DNA of 64,000 nt from Bacteroidia bacterium (GTDB lineage: Bacteria; Bacteroidota; Bacteroidia; J057). Shown here piece after piece: positions 17,022-26,464 of this stretch. Made by a program: the position numbers and the translations under genes. Below the pieces are notes generated by a model that was given only the letters and a program-made list of their open reading frames with translations, had not been told where the DNA came from and did not search any database. How positions within the stretch are numbered: the first letter of the stretch is position 1; each line of letters begins with the position of its first letter. Where the stretch lies: contig JALEFZ010000095.1 in the NCBI GenBank assembly GCA_022760475.1, positions 1 to 64,000 of the forward strand. The letters are read 5' to 3'.

Positions 17022-17906
17022 GTGCATTTAGACATAAAAACCGAGGATTTCAGGTTTGATGGCAGCAAGAAAGCCACAATCAAAGACCTTCCAACCAGCG
17101 TCGCTCCCCTTTATGAGGACAAAAAAGACTATAAAAAACTGTTGGAAGAATACAGGGAAGAAATAGATGACCTGCAAAACATGATGTATGCTCATGACAG
17201 GTATAGCCTTCTATTGATTTTCCAGGCCATGGATGCAGCTGGAAAAGATGGGACTATCAAACATGTGATGTCAGGGGTTAATCCCCATGGGGTCGAAGTA
17301 TCTTCCTTCAAAAGGCCCAGTGAAACAGAACTGGATCATGATTTCCTTTGGAGAACGTATAAAAAGCTCCCTGGTAGAGGAAAAATCGGAATATTTAACC
17401 GATCCTATTATGAGGAAGTACTCATTGTAAAAGTACACCCAGGCATCCTGACAGGTAGTCAGCGCCTGCCTAAGGAAGCAGTCCTTGACATGGACAAAGT
17501 TTGGGAAGGCAGGTATGCCTCCATCAATCAAATGGAAACCCATTTATCAAATAATGGTACCCAGACCCTAAAATTCTTCCTTAACCTGTCCAAGGAAGAA
17601 CAGCGACAGCGCTTCCTTGCAAGGCTGAATACCCCATCTAAAAACTGGAAATTCTCCGGAGGCGATGTAAAGGAGCGTGGATATTGGGACAAATACATGC
17701 AAGCCTACCAGGACTGCATCAATGCAACCGGCAGCCCCCATGCCCCATGGTATGTCATTCCAGCTGATGACAAGAAAAACATGAGACTCATTGTATCAGC
17801 CATTATCCTGGATCACCTAAAGAAATTGGATATGAGCTATCCATCTGTAGATGAGGAGCGAAAGGCGCAGTTCCAACAATACAGGGAGATGCTTAATAAT
17901 GAATAG
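17022..17906 (+). CDS. ppk2: Polyphosphate kinase 2 (PPK2)
   Basis: Transfers phosphate between polyphosphate and nucleotides. Walker A is AMDAAGKDGTIKHV and the Walker B/lid region is IGIFNRSYYEEVLIVKVHP, followed by FFLNLSKEEQRQRFLARL and DDKKNMRLIVSAIIL, all typical of PPK2. I choose the GTG at 17022, giving 294 residues and starting just before DIKTEDFRFDGSK where homology should begin; the ATG at 16860 would add 54 residues of AT-rich, non-family sequence. Subclass (ADP- or AMP-phosphorylating) is not certain. It is the divergent neighbour of the rhodopsin and converges with the next gene 3 bp away. Confidence 0.93.
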   Translation: MHLDIKTEDFRFDGSKKATIKDLPTSVAPLYEDKKDYKKLLEEYREEIDDLQNMMYAHDRYSLLLIFQAMDAAGKDGTIKHVMSGVNPHGVEVSSFKRPSETELDHDFLWRTYKKLPGRGKIGIFNRSYYEEVLIVKVHPGILTGSQRLPKEAVLDMDKVWEGRYASINQMETHLSNNGTQTLKFFLNLSKEEQRQRFLARLNTPSKNWKFSGGDVKERGYWDKYMQAYQDCINATGSPHAPWYVIPADDKKNMRLIVSAIILDHLKKLDMSYPSVDEERKAQFQQYREMLNNE

Positions 17907-17909
17907 GGG

Positions 17910-20900
17910 CTATTTTACCCGCACCCGAAGCATCCCACTATTTTTCAAATTAGATCTGAGTTCCAGGGTCTGTTTCCTCACCCCATCGTCAACCATGATT
18001 GAAGCGGTGTTGGGGGGAACCTTCCCTAGATTCAAGGCATAGAGAATGATGTAGTTATTACCAGGCTTAAAGGTGTATGGTATGGCAATCCTTTCCTTTT
18101 TTAATGGCAACTTTTCTACCAACCACTCGCCATTTACATTTACAGAAACGGTATCCTGATCGTAGGTTCCATAGTCCCAGAGGTAGATGGTCGCCTGCTC
18201 ACTGCTGATCTCCATTTTATCCTGGGGCTTAATAGGCCTGCCTTTTAATCGCTTGGGCTTACCTGAAATGCTGGTTCCATAGTCCTTGGCAATTTGTGGA
18301 GTAGGTGGAGTAGGTGGTATATCTTTGGGAGTTGGAGGAGGAAGATTGTTCTTCTTCGTTACAACGACCTTGGGCACAGGATTCTTCATGGGATCTTCGT
18401 CACAAGCAATCAGGAGTTGGGGATCCGAAAGTTTATCGCACTGATCAGAAACTGCCTGCACCTGATAGGTACCCAGTTTTTTGGCTTCCAAATAGTAATT
18501 ATTGGCTCCCTTTACAGGATTTCCGTTGAAATACCATTGGTATCGCAGTCCTTTTTCGACATTGGTAAGCAAAACCATGCTTTCCCCTTTGCAAAGTAAA
18601 TATGGGTCTCTCTGAAAATTCCCATCGGGAACCCCATACTTCTGTAAGAAGACCCTGTTTTTACTGACCAGGTCAAACTGCGCTCCGGGAAATCTTTTCC
18701 CTTTCGAATTCCCGGCAGCATACAGGCTAGCCCGATTATCAGTGGTCAATGCAGGAAAATCATCATTATCAATTATGGCTTTATCTCCTTTCCAAATAAT
18801 GGTTTGGGACTTTATTCGATTGATTTGAGCTACGAAATAATCCTTCCCACTGGTAAGGCCGGCATAGAAGACTTCCCCCTTACCTCCTGACATATCCAGT
18901 TTTAGCAGCCCCTTTCCTTTAGGAATAACGAGATCATTCTTCCATGCCTCTTTTCCGTTAGCGTCCAGTTGCCACACCTTATTGTTTGCAGCTACATAGG
19001 TAAGTCCATCCTCACTTACGTGAAAAGCAGAAACCCGTGGTCGTACTTTTGGGGCAGTCAAGCGGCTGGCCCAGCTCAATTCGCCCTCAGGGTTAAACTT
19101 GGCTACACAGTAATTATCACCAGCAAGTGAAGCCCTGACAATTTGCTTCCTGAAATTTGCCGCAACTCTGAAGCTATGCAAGAGGTAGACATTTCCGTTT
19201 TTATCCGTTTTAAGGCAATTGCCCATGTTTCCTCTCAGGGGATCCATCCCAAAGGTCTTTACCCATAACATCTCTCCTCGTGAAGAGAATTTAGCCAGAA
19301 ATATTCCTCCACGCCCAATAGGGGCAAAGTTTTTTCGTCCAAAACGCAGGGTATCACTATACTCCGCGCAAACATAAATGTTGCCAATGGGATCGAGCGC
19401 CATGCCCCGCATGTCAGGCATGCTTCTCTCTTTGCTCCAAAGCACATCTCCATCCTTGCGAAACTTGACCAAGAAACGATCTTCATCAGCAAGAATCAAT
19501 GTACCATCAGGACTGGCTGCCAGGTATCCGTGGGTTTTACCTGGAATTACTACAGATTCAAATTTACTTTTGAATAAGCCTTCCCTGGAAAATTGCTTAA
19601 TGGACAATTGTTCTCTTCCCAACTTTTGATTGGCGACCAATACAAAACTTTGTCCTTTGTTATCTACTGTAACATCCAGCAGACGTACTTTTTTCTTGCT
19701 TTTAGGAACCTTATTGGTCCATAACCACCTTGATAGGGGTCCCAATTTCCCTAGGAGGGTATCTTTTCCTCTAAATATTTCCGGTTTATCGAAGGTGTTG
19801 ATCTCCAATTCTTCAGATGTGCTATAACAACTTCCGTTAAATACCTTAACCTTGTACTTACCTGTACGCTGAATTTTCAGGTATGCCTTATCTGAATATG
19901 GAATACTAAGGCCATTGTAAATCCACTCATATGAGATGGCATCAGGAGCCATGGCTCTCAGCAGAATGGAGTCATCTACACAGCGCGTATCGGCAGGTAC
20001 AAGGATGCTGGCAAGCGGGGGTGCAACCGTATTGATTCGCTGAACCTCCGAACTATCTTTGCAGAATTGGCTTCTCCTTACTAAATAATACTCCCCTTCT
20101 TCCTTGACTTCAAGCTGTCTTTCAGTGGCCCCGTCCAGCTTTTTTCCATTCTTGTACCATTGATAGGAAATGTTTTGTTCGGGTAAAAATCCAGCCTCCA
20201 ACATAATGCCTTCGTTGCTACAAACTGTATGATCGCCTTCGGGAAAAATATTGAGCCCACATTTTGAAAAATTGACCCTATAAAGATCATGATCTCCAAA
20301 GCCGCCTTCTCTGGCAGAAGCGAAGTAACCCCACTTTCCATCAGGAGAAAGGGTAAAGTCAAAGTCATAAGCATCGCTATTTACTGGATGACCAAGGTTC
20401 ACAGGTTCTGTCCAGTTTGACCATGTGTCATCCAATCTGTAAGAGACCCATATGTCGTGGTCTCCTTCCCCGCCATGTCCATTAGAATTAAAGTAGAGGG
20501 TTTTCCCATCAGGAGTTAAAAATGGAGCGTCCTCGTCATAGGAGGTATTTATAGTAGGGCCTAGATTGGCAGGCTCTGTCCAGGCAGTATCATTCAGGGG
20601 AAATGAAATATACAGGTCTGTACCCCCATAGCTTTCACTACCTTGATTCGTCAAGATCATCACGCGTCCCTTGCTAAAGCTAAAATCCTTATACACTCCC
20701 ACAAATTTGAATCCATGTATGTGAATGGGATAAATCTTGCTCCAAAAGTTAGGTCCTTCCTTGACCATATATCCAGCTCCTGATCCTCCGGCAAGCCCTC
20801 CATTGCGTACCACCCAAAATGTATCTGCTTGTGGGGAGATTTGCCAGATGAATTCCTGGCCAAAGGTATTAAAAGGAGACCCCATGGGTTTAGCCGTATA

Positions 20901-21149
20901 CCAATTGCCATTATATCCACGCTGTGCAAACCAAATATCTCCTTGATCAACAGCACCACCTGTATTTTGAGGATCTTTTCTCCTCCAGAAGTACATAGTT
21001 TTCCCATCAGGCGAGATAACTGGCTCTCGTTCTTCATAAGGCGTATTGGTTCCCTTTTGGAAGGGAATGGCTTTTTGTGCTTGGTTCTTGGTGGGAATAA
21101 AAAAAACGAAAGAGACTAACAGGAGGAGTTTGGAAAAATTGTCCTTCAT
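17910..21149 (-). CDS. Large secreted PD40 / Ig-like / beta-propeller protein
   Basis: A 1079-residue exported protein with a signal peptide (to about residue 24, KNQAQ). Residues 35-290 hold PD40 (WD40-like) blades: REPVISPDGKTMYFWRR, DAPFLTPDGKTLYF and FTLSPDGKWGYFASAREGG. Two Cys-paired Ig-like domains follow (SYQWYKNGKKLDG, SYEWIYNGLS), then a second propeller of SBBP type (GNIYVCAEYSDT, GNVYLLHSFR), a third Ig-like domain (RYQWYFNGNPVKG), a proline-rich linker and a final beta domain. No YPNP sorting motif is visible, so export beyond the periplasm is unsure. A binding or scaffold role fits; no catalytic residues were seen. Confidence 0.85.
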   Translation of the reverse strand: MKDNFSKLLLLVSFVFFIPTKNQAQKAIPFQKGTNTPYEEREPVISPDGKTMYFWRRKDPQNTGGAVDQGDIWFAQRGYNGNWYTAKPMGSPFNTFGQEFIWQISPQADTFWVVRNGGLAGGSGAGYMVKEGPNFWSKIYPIHIHGFKFVGVYKDFSFSKGRVMILTNQGSESYGGTDLYISFPLNDTAWTEPANLGPTINTSYDEDAPFLTPDGKTLYFNSNGHGGEGDHDIWVSYRLDDTWSNWTEPVNLGHPVNSDAYDFDFTLSPDGKWGYFASAREGGFGDHDLYRVNFSKCGLNIFPEGDHTVCSNEGIMLEAGFLPEQNISYQWYKNGKKLDGATERQLEVKEEGEYYLVRRSQFCKDSSEVQRINTVAPPLASILVPADTRCVDDSILLRAMAPDAISYEWIYNGLSIPYSDKAYLKIQRTGKYKVKVFNGSCYSTSEELEINTFDKPEIFRGKDTLLGKLGPLSRWLWTNKVPKSKKKVRLLDVTVDNKGQSFVLVANQKLGREQLSIKQFSREGLFKSKFESVVIPGKTHGYLAASPDGTLILADEDRFLVKFRKDGDVLWSKERSMPDMRGMALDPIGNIYVCAEYSDTLRFGRKNFAPIGRGGIFLAKFSSRGEMLWVKTFGMDPLRGNMGNCLKTDKNGNVYLLHSFRVAANFRKQIVRASLAGDNYCVAKFNPEGELSWASRLTAPKVRPRVSAFHVSEDGLTYVAANNKVWQLDANGKEAWKNDLVIPKGKGLLKLDMSGGKGEVFYAGLTSGKDYFVAQINRIKSQTIIWKGDKAIIDNDDFPALTTDNRASLYAAGNSKGKRFPGAQFDLVSKNRVFLQKYGVPDGNFQRDPYLLCKGESMVLLTNVEKGLRYQWYFNGNPVKGANNYYLEAKKLGTYQVQAVSDQCDKLSDPQLLIACDEDPMKNPVPKVVVTKKNNLPPPTPKDIPPTPPTPQIAKDYGTSISGKPKRLKGRPIKPQDKMEISSEQATIYLWDYGTYDQDTVSVNVNGEWLVEKLPLKKERIAIPYTFKPGNNYIILYALNLGKVPPNTASIMVDDGVRKQTLELRSNLKNSGMLRVRVK

Positions 21150-21278
21150 GATATGTTGGGGTTATATGCCCAAAAAAGAATGATGGCAATATAGGATTCA
21201 ATTCTCCTCAAAGATAGGACTTCAGAAGGATAGATGCATAAAGATGCCAAAATGTGATAGCTATTTTAGAAATTACAA

Positions 21279-21309
21279 TTGGTAAGGGGCTCTAAATACT
21301 GTAGATTTA
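21279..21309 (+). promoter_or_regulatory. Bacteroidota-type promoter of the M43 protease gene
   Basis: TTG, exactly 20 nt, then TAGATTTA, a one-mismatch fit to TAnnTTTG. It ends 24 bp before the ATG at 21334. Confidence 0.5.
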
Positions 21310-21333
21310 TTACCTTTTTAGAGACCAATTTTT

Positions 21334-23886
21334 ATGACTTCCCTTACCAAGACTCCCTACTTCTTCTTATTACTTTTCCTGTTAAACTTCTTTCCCATAC
21401 ATGCCCAAAATCCTTCTCAGCTTGTACCTGAAGAAAGGACTTGTGGCATTGAGGCAATTAGAGACAGTTTGCTCAAGCACAATCCTGTTTTGCTCCTTCG
21501 AAGCAAGCAATTCAGAGAGCAAGCTTTGAGAAATCTTGCCAATGGGCATTCCCATAGCCATAGGATGGCTGATGAGGTCATTACCATCCCGGTAGTGGTT
21601 CATGTCGTCTACAATACCCCAGCAGAAAACATCAGCTTTGCACAAATACAATCTCAAATAGATATCCTGAATGAAGATTTTCGAAGGTTGAATGCAGACA
21701 CCTCCAATTTTTGGTCTCAAGCAGATGACCCTGGGATTGAGTTCTGTCTGGCTCAAATTGACCCCAATGGCAGGCCTACAAATGGCGTTACCCGGACCCA
21801 AACCAACAAAACAGTATTTACAGGTGCAGATATCCATTTTTCCAACTTTGGAGGAAAAGATGCATGGCCCATGGATCAGTACATGAACCTTTGGGTGGGA
21901 GATCTTGGTGGCGCCCTTCTGGGTTATGTTTTTCCTCCAGGTACGGGTGCCTCAACCGATGGCGTGGTAATCAATACTCCCTTCTTTGGAGGCTCTCAAT
22001 TTGCCTCTCCACCCTACAACCTTGGCAGAACAACTACCCACGAAGTAGGACATTGGCTAAATCTTCTTCACATCTGGGGCCCTGGTAATGGAAGCTGTTC
22101 AAGCGATGACAATATCGCAGACACACCGAATTCTGATGGACCTCATACCAATTGTGAAACTGGTGCTAGTACTTGCAGCACATTAGATATGGTAGAGAAC
22201 TACATGGATTATTCTGATGATGTATGTATGAACCTTTTCACAACTGGACAAAAGAACTTGATGAGAGCACAATTTGATCCAGGAGGTTTGCGCAACCCTA
22301 TCTTAAATAGCCAGGTATGCTGTATCGAAAATCCTGAATGTCCTTTTGTTGATAATTGGACAATTACTCCTATCGATGAGTTTAGTGTTTCCATTCAACT
22401 TTCTCCTTCTTTCACCTTCGATAGCATAAACCTGAGGTACACAAAGATTGGGACACAAGATTGGGATACCCTTACGATTTATTCCACTACAAGCCTCACC
22501 ATCTCGGGGCTGGAATCATGTACCGAATATAATTTTCAGCTTCAAAACCTTTGCTCGACTGCAGAATCCTTCTTCCCCTGTAGCCAAAGCATCAGTCAGA
22601 CCCTGGGTTGCTGCGAAAGTCCTACAATTAATTCCATTAGCTTTGTTTCAGATTCCGCACTCCTTAGCTGGATGCCTGTGCTTGGAGCCTATGAATACCA
22701 ACTGATGGTCAAAGAGACAAATTCAAATTTTTGGGATAGTTTTATCACTACTGATACAAGTTTTTGGCTCAATGGTCTTGATGGATGTACAGACTATGAA
22801 TACCTAATAAAAGCACTGTGTTTCTTTTCGGATAGTACAGAAGGCAACTACAGCGATATCATGAGCTTCCAAACGGCACTGAATTTTGACTTGCCAGGCT
22901 GCGATCAATGTGAAGACACCACCTACTGTGATCCCACTGCCATAAGCAGCAACTCTGCCTTCATTGATACCGTTTCGTTTGGTCCAATCAGCAATGAGGG
23001 CAGTGGTACCTCTCCCCTGGGATTCGCAAACCTTACCTCCTCCCAGTATATTTTCAAACTTGACTCTAGCTATAGCTTGACCCTTGCTACCAATGGTCAA
23101 ACTCCCCTGGCTTGGAGGGTTTGGATTGATTTTAACATGGATGGAGTTTTTGATGATACAAATGAGCGCATACTTGATGAAACATTCCCAAAAAATCGAA
23201 TACAAACCCCCATCTACCTTGACGAAGATCTACCGCTTGGTAGCACCCGCATGCGAGTCGCAGGAAGGCTGTTACTATCTACAGATCCCTGGGATGCTTG
23301 TTTACTAGCTGGTTTTGGGGAGTATGAAGATTACTGTATTGAGTTTGTTCCTCAATGCCTTGAAGTAAGTAATCTTACAGCCCGGATAGATAGCCTCACC
23401 AATGACATTCAATTGGAGTGGGAAGGGAATGAAAATGCTAATTTTGAAGTGGGTTATCGACTAGATGGGCAGACTGTTTGGCAATCATTTGGTACAGATA
23501 CCACCTTTGCAGTTATTAACTCAGATAGCCTCTTTGGATGTAGCCTCTACGAATTCAGGCTAAGGCAAGTATGTTCAGGGGAGGAGCCTGCATTTGTTTT
23601 GAGTGATTCAGCCCTCAAAACTCCTTGTGGAGTAGGTATTGAGAAGTTTGAAGCTATCAACATGCTCGTTTATCCAAACCCAGCAAGAAAGCAAGTTACC
23701 ATTGAGTCCAATGTCCAGCTTAGCGAATTCAGCTTGTATGACATGCTCGGTGATCTAATTCTAAGTCGTCAGGTCTCAGACAGAAAGGTCAGTGTAGGTA
23801 TAGAGGAGATCCCAGAAGGCATTTATTTAATAAGGATAAATACCAGGGTTGGCGAACAGTGGCAGCGAATACTTGTAACCAAATAA
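21334..23886 (+). CDS. M43 (pappalysin/cytophagalysin) metalloprotease with T9SS sorting domain
   Basis: An 850-residue exported zinc protease. After a signal peptide (to HAQ, residue 25) and a prodomain comes the metzincin site HEVGHWLNLLH (His236, Glu237, His240, His246) and a Met-turn in VENYMDYSDD. Next are two fibronectin-III-like segments, a GEVED domain (FGEYEDYCIEF), a third FN3-like segment and the T9SS type A tail (VYPNPARKQV to RILVTK). It shares the FN3-GEVED layout with the subtilase at 4.1-7.2 kb, suggesting a common family of surface proteases. It is monocistronic, with its own promoter and terminator. Confidence 0.94.
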   Translation: MTSLTKTPYFFLLLFLLNFFPIHAQNPSQLVPEERTCGIEAIRDSLLKHNPVLLLRSKQFREQALRNLANGHSHSHRMADEVITIPVVVHVVYNTPAENISFAQIQSQIDILNEDFRRLNADTSNFWSQADDPGIEFCLAQIDPNGRPTNGVTRTQTNKTVFTGADIHFSNFGGKDAWPMDQYMNLWVGDLGGALLGYVFPPGTGASTDGVVINTPFFGGSQFASPPYNLGRTTTHEVGHWLNLLHIWGPGNGSCSSDDNIADTPNSDGPHTNCETGASTCSTLDMVENYMDYSDDVCMNLFTTGQKNLMRAQFDPGGLRNPILNSQVCCIENPECPFVDNWTITPIDEFSVSIQLSPSFTFDSINLRYTKIGTQDWDTLTIYSTTSLTISGLESCTEYNFQLQNLCSTAESFFPCSQSISQTLGCCESPTINSISFVSDSALLSWMPVLGAYEYQLMVKETNSNFWDSFITTDTSFWLNGLDGCTDYEYLIKALCFFSDSTEGNYSDIMSFQTALNFDLPGCDQCEDTTYCDPTAISSNSAFIDTVSFGPISNEGSGTSPLGFANLTSSQYIFKLDSSYSLTLATNGQTPLAWRVWIDFNMDGVFDDTNERILDETFPKNRIQTPIYLDEDLPLGSTRMRVAGRLLLSTDPWDACLLAGFGEYEDYCIEFVPQCLEVSNLTARIDSLTNDIQLEWEGNENANFEVGYRLDGQTVWQSFGTDTTFAVINSDSLFGCSLYEFRLRQVCSGEEPAFVLSDSALKTPCGVGIEKFEAINMLVYPNPARKQVTIESNVQLSEFSLYDMLGDLILSRQVSDRKVSVGIEEIPEGIYLIRINTRVGEQWQRILVTK

Positions 23887-23907
23887 ACACCAATCAATAC
23901 CACATAG

Positions 23908-23940
23908 AAATGCCTCTAAGAACCTTAGAGGCATTTCTTT
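23908..23940 (+). terminator. Rho-independent terminator of the M43 protease gene
   Basis: A 13-bp perfect stem, AAATGCCTCTAAG with CTTAGAGGCATTT, loop of 3 nt, followed by CTTTT. It begins 21 bp after the stop. Confidence 0.85.
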
Positions 23941-23977
23941 TCAGATTACAAACAAACTTTCCAGCAACAATAATTCT

Positions 23978-24865
23978 TTATTTTTTCTTCTTGGCTTTCC
24001 TGGGCTTTAACTCTTTTGGTGGAGGCGCAGGCCAAGGTTTTGGCTCACGTGTATAGCCGAAATAAATAAATACAAGCCCAGCCAAGACACATGGAATACT
24101 AAGAAGCTGGCCTGTACTTAGTACATTCCCAAAAGCTGATTCAAACCCTCCCTGGCTATTTTTGAAATACTCAAGGAAGAACCTTGCCGTAAAAACAAGG
24201 GCCATAAACCAGCCAAATATCAATCCCCTTCTATTTGGAGAATCAGTTCTCCAGTACAAAAACATTAGGAAAAAGAAGATTCCAAGGTAAGCCAAGGCTT
24301 CATAGATCTGAACAGGGTGCCTGGGTACTAACCTTAGATTGGCTTCAATATCTTCTCTGAATGCAAGTCGTTTGAATACAAATGCCCAGGAAACTTCAGC
24401 GGGTTTACCAACAATTTCAGAGTTCATCAGATTTCCGATCCGAATAAAGCTGCCTGCCAGGGCCGTAGGGACCACTACCCTATCCAATATCCATATCATT
24501 GAACGCTTGGTAACATATCGGGAGTAAAGCCAAAGCGTAAGCCCAAGTCCGAGAATGGCGCCATGGCTTGCCAATCCTCCTTTCCAGATCATAGGAATTT
24601 CAATCAAATGATCCTGATAATATTCCCAATCATAGAAAAATACATGTCCCAGACGTGCACCAAGGACGGCTCCAATAAGTACTGCTATGAAACCAATTTC
24701 AAGCCACTCTTCAGGGACACCTTCCTTTCGAAACATTGCCTGGCAAATGTAGACACCGGCCAAAAACCCTCCGGCAAAAAGGAGTCCGTACCACCTGATC
24801 CCTCTCCCCAAAACAGTAAAGATTTCCGGGTCAGGATTCCAGGGAATGTATAACATCCAATCCAT
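23978..24865 (-). CDS. lgt: Prolipoprotein diacylglyceryl transferase
   Basis: Adds diacylglycerol from phosphatidylglycerol to the lipobox cysteine of prolipoproteins in the inner membrane. Diagnostic blocks are IRWYGLLFAGGF, LGARLGHVFFYDW, WKGGLASHGAILG, FIRIGNLMNSEIVG and HPVQIYEA. Seven membrane segments and 295 residues suit the family; a basic C-terminal tail (PRKAKKKK) ends the protein. It would process the several lipoproteins encoded here (33.7, 36.4, 44.8, 48.0 and 59.8 kb). Confidence 0.97.
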   Translation of the reverse strand: MDWMLYIPWNPDPEIFTVLGRGIRWYGLLFAGGFLAGVYICQAMFRKEGVPEEWLEIGFIAVLIGAVLGARLGHVFFYDWEYYQDHLIEIPMIWKGGLASHGAILGLGLTLWLYSRYVTKRSMIWILDRVVVPTALAGSFIRIGNLMNSEIVGKPAEVSWAFVFKRLAFREDIEANLRLVPRHPVQIYEALAYLGIFFFLMFLYWRTDSPNRRGLIFGWFMALVFTARFFLEYFKNSQGGFESAFGNVLSTGQLLSIPCVLAGLVFIYFGYTREPKPWPAPPPKELKPRKAKKKK

Positions 24866-24994
24866 GAATTTATAATTAGTTAGTTTGGTTAATGTAGGTA
24901 ATAGGTCTAGTTTGGTTGTATACTTCCAATATAAACCCGTACGAATTTAAGGAATAATCTATTTGTTCATTAGCTTCTTGACATTTTAACTAGA

Positions 24995-26392
24995 TTATTC
25001 GTTTATCAAAGAACTCAAACTAAACCATCTCTCCTCCTCCGGAATGTTCATCCTTATTCGCCAATGCTGGGGATAATAGTTATTAATCCTTTGATTTACA
25101 GGCTTCCCCCAACCAAGAGGATGGTTTTGATAACAAAATAGTTTCCAGCCTTTTTTCAGCTCTTTACTAATAGGTGCCCTCGAAAGAAACTTGAGTGATT
25201 CTCCATGATCCAAATTTACCCTTTCAAAATTATCTTGGTTGATCAATGGAGAAAGAGCCAGTCCATGAGCCGGAACGAAATTTTTCTTTTTTACCTCTCC
25301 TATGGGTATTCCTCTGTGCAGAATTTTTAAATTATCTTCCAAGGCATGAGCCATATCCTTTTGGCTAAGGTGGAGAGCAAATACCTCGTCTCCCCGTTTA
25401 AACAGCTGGAATTTTTCTTTTTCCCTAAGGTAGGAACCGAGTTCTTTTTGAGTCTCTTTGTCTATTTTTTCAAATATAGATTTTCTGTTTTTCTTCACTT
25501 TGAATTCTTTACCATTCTCCCCTTTCCTAACAGCCGTAATGAACAAACCTTCACCTTTGGTACGGTTAGGGAAGAAGCGATAGCCCCAAATTTCACCAAG
25601 CTGTTCCTTTTTGACATTCCATGATTCCATAATGGGAATTTCAAGGCTTTCAGCTTCGACCTCTGTTGTTAGCCACGCAATATTTTCCTCATTTTCCTCC
25701 AGGTTGTAGGTACAGGTGCTGTAAATCAGTACACCTCCTGGCTTCAAGCTGTCCCAGCTATCCAGCAGGATTCGCCTTTGACGTTCTACACAAAGTTGAA
25801 CATTGGCAGGGGACCACTCCGATGCAGCCTTGGGATCTCTTCGAAATAAGCCTTCCCCTGAACAAGGAGCATCAATAAGCAATACATCAAAAAAACCAGC
25901 CAGGGAAGAAAAATCCTTGGGATCATTATTGCTAACCCAACACAATGGATTTCCCCATTTCTGGATATTCTCTACCAATATATTGGCTCGGCTTCGGATC
26001 ACCTCGTTGCAAATTAGCATACCATCCTCAGGCATCAAGGAAGCCAACAAGGTGCTTTTTCCTCCAGGTGCCCCACAAAGATCCAGAACCTTCAGTTTAT
26101 CTACTTGCGGAACAACTTTTTTAAATACATGCCCCAAAAACATCGAACTTGCTTCCTGGACATAATAAGCACCCGCATGTAAAAGTGGATCAAGGGTAAA
26201 AATAGGCCTTTCTGGAAGGTAAAATGCTGACTCCATCCACGGAACTGCCTCCAGCTCTGGTCTCGCCTGTATCTTAGAATTATTTATCCTGATAGAAACA
26301 GGTGCAGGCGTATCCAAACTTTGCAGAAAGTCAGGAAATAAATCTCCCAACTGTTTCTTCATCCGAGTTAAAAAAGGCTCAGGCCAGGACAT
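24995..26392 (-). CDS. rsmF: RsmF-like rRNA (cytosine-C5) methyltransferase
   Basis: A NOL1/NOP2/Sun family enzyme that forms 5-methylcytosine in rRNA. The SAM site is DLCGAPGGKST; the two cysteine motifs are DAPCSGEGLFRRDP (motif IV) and YSTCTYNLEENE (motif VI), both intact. After the catalytic domain there is a C-terminal PUA-like RsmF domain (ALSPLINQDNFERVNLD, GWGKPVNQRINNYYP). At 465 residues it fits RsmF/YebU better than RsmB. The exact target cytosine is inferred from family only. Confidence 0.9.
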   Translation of the reverse strand: MSWPEPFLTRMKKQLGDLFPDFLQSLDTPAPVSIRINNSKIQARPELEAVPWMESAFYLPERPIFTLDPLLHAGAYYVQEASSMFLGHVFKKVVPQVDKLKVLDLCGAPGGKSTLLASLMPEDGMLICNEVIRSRANILVENIQKWGNPLCWVSNNDPKDFSSLAGFFDVLLIDAPCSGEGLFRRDPKAASEWSPANVQLCVERQRRILLDSWDSLKPGGVLIYSTCTYNLEENEENIAWLTTEVEAESLEIPIMESWNVKKEQLGEIWGYRFFPNRTKGEGLFITAVRKGENGKEFKVKKNRKSIFEKIDKETQKELGSYLREKEKFQLFKRGDEVFALHLSQKDMAHALEDNLKILHRGIPIGEVKKKNFVPAHGLALSPLINQDNFERVNLDHGESLKFLSRAPISKELKKGWKLFCYQNHPLGWGKPVNQRINNYYPQHWRIRMNIPEEERWFSLSSLINE

Positions 26393-26404
26393 ATCTTTTG
26401 AGAA

Positions 26405-26439
26405 TTAAAAAAGAGGTTAACTACAATGTAGCTAACCTC
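26405..26439 (-). terminator. Terminator of the 1247-residue cargo gene
   Basis: GAGGTTAACTAC pairs with GTAGCTAACCTC (one mismatch), and a run of six T follows on the minus strand. It lies between the T9SS cargo gene and the start of the methyltransferase gene. Confidence 0.75.
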
Positions 26440-26464
26440 ACCAAACTATATTCAAAGATAATAA

